Assembly: GCA_030686995.1 (NCBI GenBank)
Contig: CM060697.1
Span: 103,043,272 to 103,107,271, forward strand
Source of the DNA: Artemisia argyi
Lineage: Eukaryota; Streptophyta; Magnoliopsida; Asterales; Asteraceae
DNA: 64,000 nt
Direction of reading: 5' to 3'
This document shows, piece after piece, positions 23,839-35,422 of the stretch; within the stretch, counting starts at the first letter, position 1; the number at the start of each line of letters is the position of its first letter. A program made the translations under genes and the position numbers. A model generated the notes under the pieces. That model was not told the origin of the DNA. It saw only the letters and a program-made list of their open reading frames with translations, and did no database searches.

Positions 23839-24821
23839 ATCTTAAGTGTAAGGGGAGGATAAAAAGATGATACCTTACATATGCACTTTCGCTTGAGTTT
23901 GTTTTGTTTGATAGTAGATGTGTAATAAAACTATGAGAAATACTTGTTAGTGCAATTTTAGCGCCAAATTTAAATTTTTTTACAACATTTAGGAGTGAAA
24001 CTTTAGCCATAGCAAGCGTCTCATGGATAGGAGATTGTATGACTAGCACATAACCGTATATTTAGAAAAATTTTCCACCCAAAAATGTGAGGTTCGCCTT
24101 TAGATTTGATAGGAAAAGCATTTACTATTAGTGCTTATGAGTGTACCGGTAGCATTTAGATTCTAGAACTTGCGTTAGTGATGCATTCCGAGACCGCTAG
24201 TGAGACTACATTCGTGTGGTAGGATTTACTACATGATAAGAGGCATTAGGATCACCCTTGTGTTAAACCCGTATCATAATTACTTGACCATTTAAGTCAT
24301 ACTACTTGACTAGTTAAGTCAACTAATTTTTCCCACACCCTTAGCGTTGTACTCATTTTTAGTACACGAAACCCCTAGTACACCCCTCTGAGCCTATCTT
24401 TTCATTTTTAACTTTAAGCATTTTACTTAAAGGAAGAATTTGTTACACCCCACTTAAATGTACACCCAAATCGCCTTAGCCTTCCGTGTATGCGCTCAAT
24501 TTTAGTGCATTATTGTTATTTGTTAAACCATAAGTTAACTTTCTAATTGATTACATGGTTGCTAAGTCGAGTCATATCCTTGTACATATTGTTTTGAGAC
24601 GATTGGGACTCATGGGTAAGTACTTATTTTATGGAGTAATGTGGAAGAACATAATATTATTACCCCCATATGTGCGTTAATCTTAAAAGTGCTCCAAGTG
24701 TTTTGATTTTCTTAATTCGAGTCATTAGTTTAGTTAATTGTAAAGTATGTAAAGATTCAAGTGTAAGGGGAATTCTCATCCCCTATGATGTATTATTTTG
24801 GATGGTAGGGTAAGAGTGTAT

Positions 24822-24823
<2 letters not shown>

Positions 24824-24867
<44 letters not shown>

Positions 24868-24918
24868 GAAAAAACAAGAAAAAGAAAAAAAAAATAGAAA
24901 AAGAAAAAGAGAAAAAAC
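24824..24918 (+). repeat. A42 homopolymer followed by GAAA-rich low-complexity DNA
   Basis: There are 42 consecutive A from 24824 to 24865, then A-rich sequence with G and C interruptions to 24918. The length is prone to slippage and may not be exact. Confidence 0.9.
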
Positions 24919-25452
24919 ATACGGACTACCATCCCTTTTTATTCTATGTTCATTTTATGTTTTTGTTATTTTTCATTTATTAGCTTAAGTCGAGTCTAGT
25001 CTTGGCTTAGCAACGCCATATTGTACATGTAATTAACTAAGATTGTTAACTCGCCACCAGTAAAACTTCCTTTATCCAACAAAACCGTGTATTTCATATC
25101 CCTACACCTAACGTTACAACCCTTTAAAAGACCTCTTTGATAGTTTATCCTAGGTGCTTACGCCATGTGGTGGAGGTTTGATCCATTCCCAAGCCTATGG
25201 TAATCTATTTTGCTATGACAGGTAGTGAGAGATACCTTGCATTTCCATATTGTAATTTACACTTTATTACACCCGAGAGATGTGAGTATCTAAACACTAT
25301 TTGTGAGGTGCTTGTATATGACCTCCGTGCTTGTCTTTGGTCTTTAGTGGAACGATTATTTGTTGTAATTACTTTTATATTAGTGTTAAATGACCCCTAA
25401 CTTGTCTTTTGAGTAGAATAAAAGCACATTTGCTTGAGGACAAGCAAATCTC

Positions 25453-25464
25453 AAGTGTAAGGGT
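25453..25464 (+). other. Polypurine tract of the gag-only element
   Basis: AAGTGTAAGGGT lies 3 bp before the 3' LTR start TGATGAGG at 25468, the position of plus-strand priming. Confidence 0.6.
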
Positions 25465-25467
25465 ATA

Positions 25468-26921
25468 TGATGAGGCGAAAAATGATCCGTTTTTAGGGGG
25501 TCATTTAAACCCGAATCCGAATTTATTTGATCAAATATTGCCCTAAATCGTTCCTTTTGTGATTTTAGGTACTTGGAGAGTGAATTCTGGAAAAGAAGCC
25601 ATTTTGGACGTTTTTGGAGCATAAAAGTGAAGAAAACGGCAAAGTCTCAATTTTCCATGCTGGGAACAGTAGGTGACGGCGTCAAGAGTAATTTCCTGAC
25701 GGCGTCAAACCTCAATAATAAAATCCGAGAGTTCATGAAGGCGTCAAGAGTTTTCCTGACGGCGTCAAAACCCCAAGAATTAAAATCCGTAGTTGATGAC
25801 GGCGTCACACACAGGGCGTCAAGAGTAATTTGTGTGACGGCCTAGGCCTTGACGGCGTTAGAAGTAGATCAAGGCCGTCCGAGGAAGTATTTGGCGGCGA
25901 GATGACGGCGTCACACCTTTGTTCTTGACGCCGTCATCCCTATTTTCCTATATATAGTTTTCTAGTTTTTCACATTAAAAAAAAAAAAAAGAAGTTTTGG
26001 TGAAACCCTAAAGACGATTTTGGTGTAACTTTACAGGTTTTTCAAGGGTTCCAACCCCTTGATACCTTGCATGATTAATTAAGATAAGTGTTCTTCTAAT
26101 TCAATCAATATGTCTATGTGTTGGTTGTCTATATCTTGTTCTTGTCTTAATTCTATCATGCTAGGCTAGATCTCTTTTGTGTTTGCTTAGATCTAATGAA
26201 ACCTAGATATTGATTATGTGTTGATTACTTGTTTATTCTTGTCTTGGATGAATGATTTATATGTTGGGCTTAAGAAAACTGGCAGATCTCCAAATGGTAA
26301 CATGCTTGAACGTCTTAAGAAACATGAACCGAGGCGTACTAGATCTTTATTGGTTGTATTTAATGCATGAGCCACTGTTTACAATCCCTATAGTTGTGCT
26401 GGGCATGGTGTAGGAGGAGATAAGAGCTCATAGAATTGGGGAGTTATGTATGCCACCCCATGAATGGTATTAAGGAATACGATCCGTCATCCATGCAATT
26501 ATAACAAGTAATTAACGTGTAAAAGATATCTAGGGAGTAGTGAAATCTAAGTAAACACATTTTCTCCAATTACTGCTCACAACCTTAGTATAATTAGTTT
26601 ATTTTCATTTTTAGTATTTTATTTTGATTGCATCTTAGTTTTGGGTTAGTTGAATAGCAACTAATTTCGCCCACTCTTCCAAAACCCCGAGATTTTATTT
26701 GCTTTCTAAAAAATATAAAAACACAAAAATAATCATCCCTCACCTTTAGAACTAGTATTTAGGCTTTCTAATCCTAGCGACACTATTCCTAAGCTGAACG
26801 ATCAATCCCCCGGTACTTGTCACTATACTATACTACAACGATCAGGTACACTGCCTGGTGGGGGTTGTAAGCTTCTCGAGATCCCTCGAGAGGTAAAGCC
26901 TGTTGCGATTCCCACGCATCA
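25468..26921 (+). repeat. 3' LTR of the nested gag-only element
   Basis: It is nearly identical to 19133-20566. A 17-18 bp insertion near 26677 (CTTCCAAAACCCCGAG region) and a longer A-run near 25978 are the main differences. It ends at the AACAC duplication. Confidence 0.93.
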
Positions 26922-27114
26922 AACACATTGAAATTAGACATCACTTTCTAAAAGACAACATAACTAAGAACCATATCACCATAGAGAAAATTCCTTGTAA
27001 TGACAACATCTCTAAGTTCTTAGCAAAACCCTTAGATAAAGATCAATTAAATTATTTAAGATTAGGATTAGGAATGAGATTACTAGAAGATGATGAGGAT
27101 ATAAATGATAGATA
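26922..27114 (+). pseudogene. C-terminal end of the Sirevirus pol (RNase H tail), beyond the nested insertion
   Basis: The reading resumes after the AACAC duplication with IEIRHHFLKDNI and ends SKFLAKPLDKDQLNYLRLGLGM, the usual last motif of copia RNase H (F-T-K-P-L). It ends at a stop at 27112-27114. This is the part cut off from 17448-19132. Confidence 0.85.
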
Positions 27115-27324
27115 GGAAACGGTGGAAGAATCTTTAGTACAAATCTTTAATTATGATCCACCAAACTCCTACTTTTCACAAATAATCATACAACCTTTTG
27201 TATTAACCATTGGATAATAACCCCCTTTCTACATCTTCATCCTCTTTTAAATCTCTAGAGACTTTTCTTAGAACACATAACTTCCTCCACCATACTTTAG
27301 AAAATAACACTCACAATAGGAATC

Positions 27325-27747
27325 ATGTCTCATTCATAAGGGTCCGTTAACAATAATCAAAGAAATCAATACCCGGAGAGCTCTAATAGATTGAAAAGGT
27401 CATTCACGGATATGATGAAGAAGGAAGGTGATGATAGGATTAAGTTTGAGTATGAGTTAAGGACATTTGCGGAAAGTGAAGTGTGGGACTTAATAAAGGA
27501 ACCATTAAGTCCAAGGTTGTGTGAAGATGAGTATTCCATTTGTTGCAAAAACACCGCACACATGGTCAATGCTCTCAAAGAATCAAGGATTGAGTTTAGG
27601 TTAATGCTCTTGTCCATCCATGAAGGAATCATGGAATTGCTTGCCACTATGTCCAAAATGAATAGGAAGTTGGAAGATGATAAGGTGAATGGGAAAGGGA
27701 AGATAGTGAAAGAAGAGTTCAACCTAGGCACAAACCTAGGAATCTAG
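27325..27747 (+). pseudogene. Extra frame after pol in the Sirevirus, function unknown
   Basis: An ATG at 27325 is followed by a TAA at codon 5. The same frame then stays open to 27747, and a downstream ATG at 27412 would give about 111 residues. The protein is charged, with an amphipathic KRSFTDMMKKEGDDRIKFEYEL start and a Lys/Glu-rich end. I see no signal peptide or membrane segment. Sireviruses can carry an additional, sometimes envelope-like, frame here, but nothing in this sequence supports an envelope role. I do not recognise the family. Confidence 0.45.
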
Positions 27748-28054
27748 ACATCACATCTTTATGTTGCCATCAAGTACTAGTATAGTGCTTTTAGATTAAG
27801 TACTAGGATAGTTCTTGTATAATAAAATGTGTAGCATATTTTGTTCATGTATGCTTGGAATGAAATGCAATCTTTTGGAACTTATATAACTTGTCATATT
27901 ATTGTGAACTAACCAATGTTGCAAGTCTCCAAATGGTAACCTAACCCATCTTGGACTTTCACATGTGATGATCTCTTGTTGGTTGCATGTTGTGATTTCT
28001 ATGTGTAGCTAGGCCACCGCAAAGGTGAGGCTCTTGACCCATGGATCCCCGCCT

Positions 28055-28314
28055 TAAAACAAGGGGGAGCAACGATCTAGGGGGAGCTATGTTCAAGGGG
28101 GTGCACGTTCGATCCCGCCTTTTTGATTCGACAAAAGGGGGAGAAAGAATGAAAGCAAGAGGCATGAAGACCTTTCAAGAAATGTTAAAGGATTCACCTA
28201 ATTACAAGACAAAGGTCAAGATGCAAGCTATACCAAAGGCGCGCTTTGTCTTCGCTAAGTTTGGTAATTTTATTTGCTTTCGGTTTTTGTTTGTCATCAT
28301 CAAAAGGGGGAGAT
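28055..28314 (+). other. Reiterated polypurine tracts before the Sirevirus 3' LTR
   Basis: G5-containing purine tracts (ACAAGGGGGAGC, CTAGGGGGAGCT, TCAAGGGGGTGC, AAAAGGGGGAGAAAG, AAAAGGGGGAGATTG) occur between 28060 and 28314. The last one (about 28302-28313) touches the LTR and would be the functional primer tract. Multiple tracts of this form are a Sirevirus hallmark. Confidence 0.8.
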
Positions 28315-30869
28315 TGTTGAGGCAACATGATCAAGATCTCTTTATGTTTTAATGATGATAAATAAACCATCGAAACACATAAAATAACAAACGTTAGCTC
28401 AAAATCGCCGGAGCCAATGTCTGCTCCTGGTGCGCTGCTCGCGCGTCAACGCGCGGGTGACGCGCCAGGAGTCTGTATGGTTCCGGGCGAATTTTGAAAG
28501 TCGGCTTTCCCCTTACCCGACAAATGTGGATCTTTCAATACATGTATGAATATGTTATGTGCTTAATTGAGAACACTCGAAACGAGTTTTGAGACTTGAG
28601 AGATCCTAATTTTAAAACACCCATTTACGGGAAAACACCAACTCATGTTTTCTAACTATCGCCTCTAGCCAAGGCTTTTCTAAACTCAGGGAGCTTATAT
28701 ATTTCACGTAACATCGTGTTGAAGCATCCATATGCTCATATCCCGTGCTTACGTCTTCTCTAATTACGTAATGGGTTTACTCCCTTATTGGTCAAACTAA
28801 GTCAAAGGTCACTTTGCGTAAACGCAACCTTTCCCACTTGGGTTATGCTTTACATCAAGGCAAAGCACTTAACTTGTTTGAACCAAGGTATTAGTTGAGA
28901 ACGTCGAGTCGTGGAAAGTCACGAGATATGAAACCATGGATTCTCGACGTTGTGTTACTTGAACTTATAAGTAACTTATGATTTTCTCAACTTATAATCC
29001 TAATTGTCTAAACCTTTTCCTATTAATGACAATTAGATTATGCCTTAATCTTCTCTTAATCCCATTTATACAAAAGACAAAACCAATCATATCCAAATCA
29101 AATATTCTCTTACACAATCTCTTACACCCTTACATATTCCCTTACACACTACATCTCAACCATCCAATCCCTTACAACACATCTCAACCCTTCATATTAA
29201 ACACATGCCAATTGTTGGAAACCTTAATATGGCTCCTCTCATCCTAGCCATTGATTTCAAATTACAACACATCACAACCATCCATCCAACCCCTCATCTC
29301 TATATCATCACATGGGTTTGATCTCAACCATTGAATTCAAACTAAACTCATCTCAACCATCCATCCAATCTCTCCTATCTATGCCACCACATGTGATTGA
29401 TCTTAGCCATTGAATTCAAACCAAAACAATCCCAACCATTGATCCACACTTACTCCCCAAGCAAAGGAGGCTCCCTTTGATCTTATCCATCCAATTCAAA
29501 CAAACTCATCTCAACCCTCCATTTCTCCTTTCCCCCCAGGCAAAGCATATTCCCTTGGAATATCCTCCTCAACCCTAACCTAAGCATGTTTGATCTTAAC
29601 CATTCATTTTAAGTGAACTCATCTTAACCATTCACATTCCACACATGCCAAATTATTTGAAAACCAAGGGAGGCTCCCTTTGATCCTAGCCATCCAATTC
29701 AAACCATTTCATCTCAACCCTCCATCTCATTCTTCCCCCCCAAGCATTGAAATATTCCTTGGCATATTCTTTCTCTCTTTTCTATGCCATGTGAGGAGAT
29801 ACACTTCTACCCCTTCCAAATTACCCTATCTACACTTTAAACCCTTGGTAATTTGGTTTCTCTTTAAACACTTCACAAGTGATTTTCCAAATTGGCTATT
29901 TGAGTTGGTAAACCTTAGAATGATTAATTTTAAGGTTTAGTGTGAAGTACAATTGGGGGTTTAGCAAGGTAAGGCATTTATAATTCCAAACACCCAAAGC
30001 CCCGGGAATATTTTCCCTGGGTGTCTGGCGCGCCTCCCACGCGTCAACGCGTGGGTGACGCGCCGGCCTCGGTAAAATATTCCCAAGTTGGGTCTTTGCC
30101 TATAAATACCATGCTTTGCCTCTTGTATTCCTCACCCCTTGCCATTATTCTTTCTCTCTAAACACTCTCAAATATCTCTATCTCTCTATCTCTAATCTTG
30201 TGTTCTTGATTTTCATACTAACATCTTTGAAAGAACACATCTATTTGCAAGGGAAGAATCACAAGAACCTAATCCACTCTTGTGATTGTGTCGAGGGTCT
30301 TCTTTTCTTATACCATTTCTATTACAATCGAGTCCCTAGGTTAGGTTAGGACTTGGTTGAACAAAAAAATATTCATTCATTCAATTTTTTGTAAGGGAAG
30401 TCTTGTGTCTTGGTGATCAAGCCTAGATCATTGGGGATCTAGTTGGGGTTTGATACTTCCGGGTGGAAGTCTTGGTATAGATTTTTGTGATCCTTAGGTG
30501 AAGTCAAATCGCGAGATTCTTTTGGGTGGTTTCCGAGGGCGGAATACCGTTGGAGAGTAACTCCTTCTTTGTGAGCATCGATATTGGTGAATATCGGTGG
30601 AGTGAATTGTAACGGTTTGTAGTCCACCGAAGGGATTATACTAGTGAATAGTATCGAAGTCGCGGATTCGCAACTGGGCGTACGGATGGTATAAACCCCC
30701 CATCCCGAACCAGTATATATCGTTGTGTTCTTTACTTGCTTTATATACTTTGGTTGTGATAGTGGTTGTTGGATTATTTTACAACCATTTGGTGTTCTCT
30801 TTGGCTTAAAGTTTTTTAAACATCTAAGAAGCCTAAGAAACCGTATTCACCTCCCTCTACGGTTCTACA
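28315..30869 (+). repeat. 3' LTR of the Sirevirus-type element
   Basis: It starts TGTTGAGGCAAC at 28315 and ends TTCTACA at 30869, followed by the TAATC duplication. It carries an 11-bp insertion near 28409, lacks a 10-bp duplicated segment found in the 5' copy, and has other small indels. Both GC-rich hairpins are kept. Confidence 0.93.
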
Positions 30870-31360
30870 TAATCCTTTTGATGCACTTAATCCGATTGAG
30901 AAAGATGATGTGCTTGGATCAAATGGTGGGGTTCTCATCAGGTAAGAAAGTTGTCCAAGATGTGGTTGGTTCGGCATCTGGTAGTCCAAATACTACACCT
31001 TTGATTGTAAGGATTAATGAATTGGAAAGTCAAATGCTTGATGGGAAGCCACTCAAACCTTGTAAATCAACGCTTTCTATTTCTATTGTGGCTTCTAAAA
31101 AGGTTGATGATCCAGTTAATAAGGATAGTGATAGTGAAATGTTTGAGGTATACAACGAAACTGCCAATTTTATGACTTCTACGAACTCCAAGGTTAATAA
31201 AGCTTCTAAATGTTGCACTGGAGTGGGAAATAAAAGCTTGTGTGAACAATACAAGGGAGTTGAGATCAATATAGATCTCATATTCTTCATACACAAATAC
31301 ATAATGATGATGATAGATATATGCATGACTCTAATTGGGGAACAAGATATGGATGTCTAA
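30870..31360 (+). pseudogene. DUF4283/zinc-knuckle ORF1 fragment, part 3 of 3
   Basis: After the TAATC duplication the interrupted protein continues (NPFDALNPIEKDD ... TPLIVRINELESQM, then KVNKASKC), a low-complexity acidic region typical of the C-terminal half of this ORF1 type. Frameshifts are present near 30940 and the end after 31250 is eroded. No LINE ORF2 follows, so only ORF1 of this older element survives. Confidence 0.6.
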
Positions 31361-32203
31361 GGTATATGGAATAAAAATATGACACATGCAATTATCGTTT
31401 TAAAAACAACAACCTAAATCCCAAAAGAAATTTACCATGACCAATACTTAAGACATGACAACGATTAGGACCTAATGCAAATATTCGACCAACTTATGCA
31501 AAAGAAAAATGAAGATGAGAATGGTACGTTCTTTAAAAAAATGTAGAAGAATGAGGAAGGATGAGCATGAATGGAAAGGGAAGGTGATGACAAAAGGTTG
31601 ACAAATATGGTTTAGATTAATATATCGTTTGACAAAGGTAGATGATTGGGAATTATAGTATTTATAGGTGTTTTGTTGGTTGACGGCCGAAAGTGGATAT
31701 GTGAAATGAGGTGGTAGAAATTGTTTGCCTATTTTGGTGACTTGACAACACTTGAAGCTTGAATGTCTTCTTTGTGTTCTTCACTTGCTAGAAAGTGGAA
31801 ATAAGGGATATGACATTATGGTGACTCAACAACACTTGATGCATTTCATAAAGAAATTCACTTGACTTTTGACTACATAGGCAAACATGTTTATGAGAAT
31901 ATGGATATGACGGTTGCCCTTTGATTCAAAGAGCGACACAAGGATGAACATGGGTTTATGTATCATGAGAGATGGTTTGACTTTCAGGGATTTAAGTTTT
32001 AGTAGTGATGACACACTTAGTAGAATGTAGGGAATGGTTACATGGTTGAATCTTCTTGTGAAGATGACTTGGTGGATTTATTGGTGAAGATGTGAAATGA
32101 TCACCAATTGGTGTGATTGGTGAGAGCGAAAGAGCGATGTTCAAGGAAGTAATTTATTTGGTAGGAGGTGGTGGTGATACTTTTGGTGGTAGAGACAATT
32201 GTG

Positions 32204-32767
32204 TTAAATCAATGAGGAGTGGTTGGAGATGAAGATATCCATTATGAGTTGAGATATCCATTGAAATTTGAGATTGAGGTGGTGGAGTTTTGGAGATGAA
32301 GATATGGTGGAGGGTGTTTTAGATGGTTCACTAGGAGATATCCATTGTGAGTTTATATATCCATTGATGGTTGGAGATGAAGATATGGTGGAGGGTGTTT
32401 TAGATGGTGCACTAGGAGATGAAATTTGAGATTGAGGTGATGGAGTTTTGGTAGAAGGTATGATATTGATTCTTGGTTTCTTTGAGGGCATGGAAATGGT
32501 GGATGACTCGAGATTGGTAATACAAAGGACGACTTGGTTTTTCATTTTACTTTAGTGGTTTGAGAATGTACTAAAACTATTTGTCATTAACAAAAGTGAG
32601 GAATGGTTATGAGGTTTGAGTGTGAGGTAGAAGGATATATGTGAGTGAGTGTGTTTTCCCTTCCCATTAAATTCATGCACACCCAGATGACAAAAACAAA
32701 GAAAAATCAGCACGAAAGCGATAAGATTGACAATGACACAAAGGATGAGTGACATTTTAATTTGCAT
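32204..32767 (-). pseudogene. Hypothetical secreted-like Ser/Pro-rich frame, interrupted
   Basis: From 32767 the minus strand encodes a hydrophobic start, MSLILCVIVNLIAFVLIFLC, that looks like a signal peptide. After a TAA at 32552-32554 the same frame continues with a Ser/Pro/Thr-rich part containing PSKTPSTISSSP twice. The two copies come from the 49-bp DNA repeat on the other strand. Signal peptide plus repeated short motif is the layout of plant peptide precursors, but repeats in AT-rich DNA can also mimic it. I do not recognise a family. Confidence 0.25.
32291..32420 (+). repeat. 49-bp direct repeat pair
   Basis: Two 49-bp copies (32291-32339 and 32372-32420), starting TGGAGATGAAGATATGG and ending CACTAGGAGAT, differ at one base and are offset by 81 bp. 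Neighbouring blocks around GAGATTGAGGTG are also duplicated (32271 and 32431). Confidence 0.85.
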
Positions 32768-35340
32768 TACGCTAATTAAAAATACTTAAACATTTTGGAC
32801 GAAATATCTAAGTTGTCACATCTACTTAGAGAGGTATTAGATTAGTATCTAACTATCTCTTGACAAAGAAGTGAATTGTTTGGAAGGAAACAAGATGATG
32901 AATAAGGAAGTGAGTATGCATGGAGACTCTAGGACACTTAAGACAATTTTGAGACTATTATGACCTATCGGATTGTGACACTAAGATTCTCATGAAATAA
33001 GGGTATCAAATCTAAAGACAAGGAATATATACCTAGATGAATGAGACATATAGAGTTAAGCATGTAAAGGCATTTAGGCATGTATCATAAATAAGTGCAA
33101 AAATATATCATATCGAAATAATTAGAGAAAAACAAAAACTATTACAATAAACATGCATTCAATAACTAAGCAAATAATTACGAAGGCATACAATCAAATC
33201 ACATAGGAGCAAATAAACATCTAGAAATATCATATATGCGAGATGCCATAAATCTAGGAATGAAAAATTCTAATGAGAAACAAAGTTCATAAAAGTAAAC
33301 TAGCGTTAGGTATATTTAGGAAGAGCCATTTAATCAAGTTGGAGAATGAGTATGAGAATATTACTAGTGGTGCTTAATTAAGGCTAAACACGACCATTTT
33401 TACGGGTTACAAATACCCAACTTCTCACGTAGAGGCAATTCAACCGTTAGGTTAAATTGAGTTTCTAGACAATAGGTTCTCCGGTAGTCATTCTCTTTTT
33501 AGAAGAAATTGAGTTCCTAAATTTACCTATCGAAGAGTACCAAATATGAAGTTTGCTTGATTCACTAATACTTGGCTTAATGTGACTCAAACATCATGTT
33601 CTTATGATGGTAAATCTAGATGATATATTTTACTCACTATCCCAATAGAGATGTGTTGAATATTTAGATAAGAGAAAGTAAAATATTTTAATCTTTTGTT
33701 CATGATTTACCAGTTATTTGGTTTTAATGGCATATAACTTGATTAATTTAATGTGCTTAATTTAAAAATGCTCCTTAGCATATCTTGTGAAATGAATCTC
33801 ATTAATATTATTTATCTTAAATGAGTTGCGATTCTTAAATGATATTAGAATGAGACATTTTTATGTTCTTAAACAAATATTATTTTATTGATTTTTGCCA
33901 ATGTTATATACAATAATTTAATTAGTATTTGAAAAAATGAATTTTACTTGTTTATGCATTGTGACAAGTTATTATTCAATTCTAATAACTTATATTATTT
34001 CAAAAGGGAATGTGTAGTGCATTATCTTGTAACACAACCATTCACGCTACAAAGAGAATGAAATACATAGAATATATAGTGTGTATTATTCTTAAATGTG
34101 TATTTTAGCTTGAAGTGATGATTTTAAGTAGAGTGAGCAAAGTTTATATATGCTGTTTGTTTGCTCATGTTTGATTTTTTGGATATGACACATTTATCCA
34201 TTGCATTGCAATATAAATTGCTTGAATATTTTGGACGAAACATCTAAGTCGTCAATCCTACTTCATTGTATGTTTTATGCATGTATTAAACATGTTATTC
34301 TAATATTTGGAACACAACTATTGGACACGTAGACTCAATATGACATTATCAACACAAGTGTGAGTTATAAATGCATATTCTTTCCATCTACAATGGATGT
34401 ACTATAGATATTTTCATATCAATCTAGTGTGATTGAGTATGTAGATTCAAGACTATATCTTTTGTTGTAATTTGATATAATCTTGAAACTAAACAAATAA
34501 GAATCCAATTTCTTCTCCATAAACTAAAGCATGTCAATTAGATTTGATAAATATATCAATATAATTTGAATAATGAATCGATATAATATCAAGATATTTC
34601 TTGACCCTCACGAACACTTATTTAAAATAAATAGAAATCTTGATAATGTGTTCTATTAATCCTAAGATTATTTATGAATGAGATATGATTGAAAGTTGAC
34701 TTATTACTTCATGATTGTTATATATTTTGTTTATGTGAAAAACTATTTATTGTTACATATAATGAACACACTTAGATTTGGAAAATACTTTTTCTTTTAT
34801 ATAACTACTAATGTTTTAAAATAATCCATTTTCTCATGTTTAAAACAACCTAAGGTAAAACAGGGTAATTTGTTGAAAATATTTAAACGTTTTGTTGAGA
34901 ATAGATTAAATCGTTTGAAATATTTAGGTGACTAGATTTAACTCATTTACAAGATGTTTAAGTAACATTAAGCCATCTATACCTATATGTAATCCAAGAA
35001 TAATTATGCAAACTTAATACAAGAAATATAGCATAAGATCTAGTTAGGCATAAACGGACAACTAGCTACAAACTAATAGAGTAAATACTCAGTTTTATAC
35101 GAAGTCAAAATAGGGTAAAGCCTATCAAAATGGAGGTCCCCGTACCCAACCAACCAACTATAACGTGCTTGATTGATAGAGAAGTAAGTATGGGATTTCC
35201 ATTACATTAGTTATCGGAGAGACAGGTATTCCCCCTTTCCCTCAACTCCTCTGTAAATCACTCATCACTATTTCTATTTTCACAAAATGGTAGAAGCCGA
35301 TTGAGCAAAGAATCACACAAAACCGTTTGTAAATTGTAAC

Positions 35341-35414
35341 CAAATCCCTAATTGCAAAAACCCTAATTGCAAAATCCCTAATTACAAAATCCCGAATTCC
35401 AAAATCCCTAATTC
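35341..35414 (+). repeat. Five tandem 15-bp units in the LINE 5' region
   Basis: Units of the form AATCCCTAATTGCAA repeat about five times with small changes, just before the presumed ORF1 start at 35423. Such repeats are common in LINE 5' UTRs. CCCTAA within them is not telomeric in phase or purity. Confidence 0.75.
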
Positions 35415-35422
35415 CTCTGACT

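Larger units (their letters stand above)
22970..25467 (+). other. Non-coding interior of the gag-only element
   Basis: These 2.5 kb hold no gene. They contain four copies of the module AAGTGTAAGGGG (23201, 23844, 24759, 25453), a hairpin GAACATTG-GGGA-CAATGTTC (23819-23838), one internal copy of the LTR TGACGGCGTCA motif (23411-23450), and a long A-run with GAAA-rich sequence (24824-24918). Confidence 0.75.
19133..26921 (+). mobile_element. Non-autonomous gypsy-like LTR element with gag only (TR-GAG type), nested in the Sirevirus RNase H
   Basis: LTRs of 1434 and 1454 bp start TGATGAGGCG and end CCCACGCATCA, with a perfect duplication AACAC outside (19128-19132, 26922-26926). The interior has a TTGGCGCCGCTGCCGGGG PBS, a broken gag and a protease-like frame, then 2.5 kb of non-coding DNA. 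I find no reverse transcriptase, RNase H or integrase. The LTRs differ by only about 7-8 substitutions plus a 17-18 bp insertion in the 3' copy and a length change in an A-run, so insertion is recent. The PBS and zinc knuckle point to the Athila/Tat side of Ty3/gypsy. Confidence 0.92.
11819..30869 (+). mobile_element. Sirevirus-type Ty1/copia retrotransposon carrying a nested element
   Basis: Both LTRs (2562 and 2555 bp) start TGTTGAGGCAAC and end TTCTACA, and a perfect duplication TAATC lies outside them (11814-11818, 30870-30874). Between them are an initiator Met PBS, gag, integrase, RT/RNase H, an extra frame after pol and several reiterated polypurine tracts, the last touching the 3' LTR. 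The repeated AAAGGGGGAGA tracts and long LTRs are family hallmarks of Sireviruses. Subtracting the 7.8 kb insertion at 19133-26921, the element is about 11.3 kb. By-eye LTR divergence is about 2.4% (roughly 60 substitutions). Stops, frameshifts and loss of the protease region make it defective. Confidence 0.93.
31361..35215. other. AT-rich intergenic DNA
   Basis: I see no supported gene. A diverged direct repeat of about 65 bp built around TTTTGGACGAAA (32761-32826 and 34203-34265), a 49-bp repeat pair (32291-32339, 32372-32420) and one doubtful minus-strand frame (32204-32767) are the only structures noted. Long runs of stops in all frames suggest old transposon debris. Confidence 0.6.

Noticed and set aside
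24798..24983. Lys-rich frame across the A-run
   Set aside because: It is an artefact of the A42 homopolymer.
35341..35414. CCCTAA-containing repeats as interstitial telomere sequence
   Set aside because: The unit is 15 bp with AATTGCAA between, not a 7-bp plant telomere repeat.
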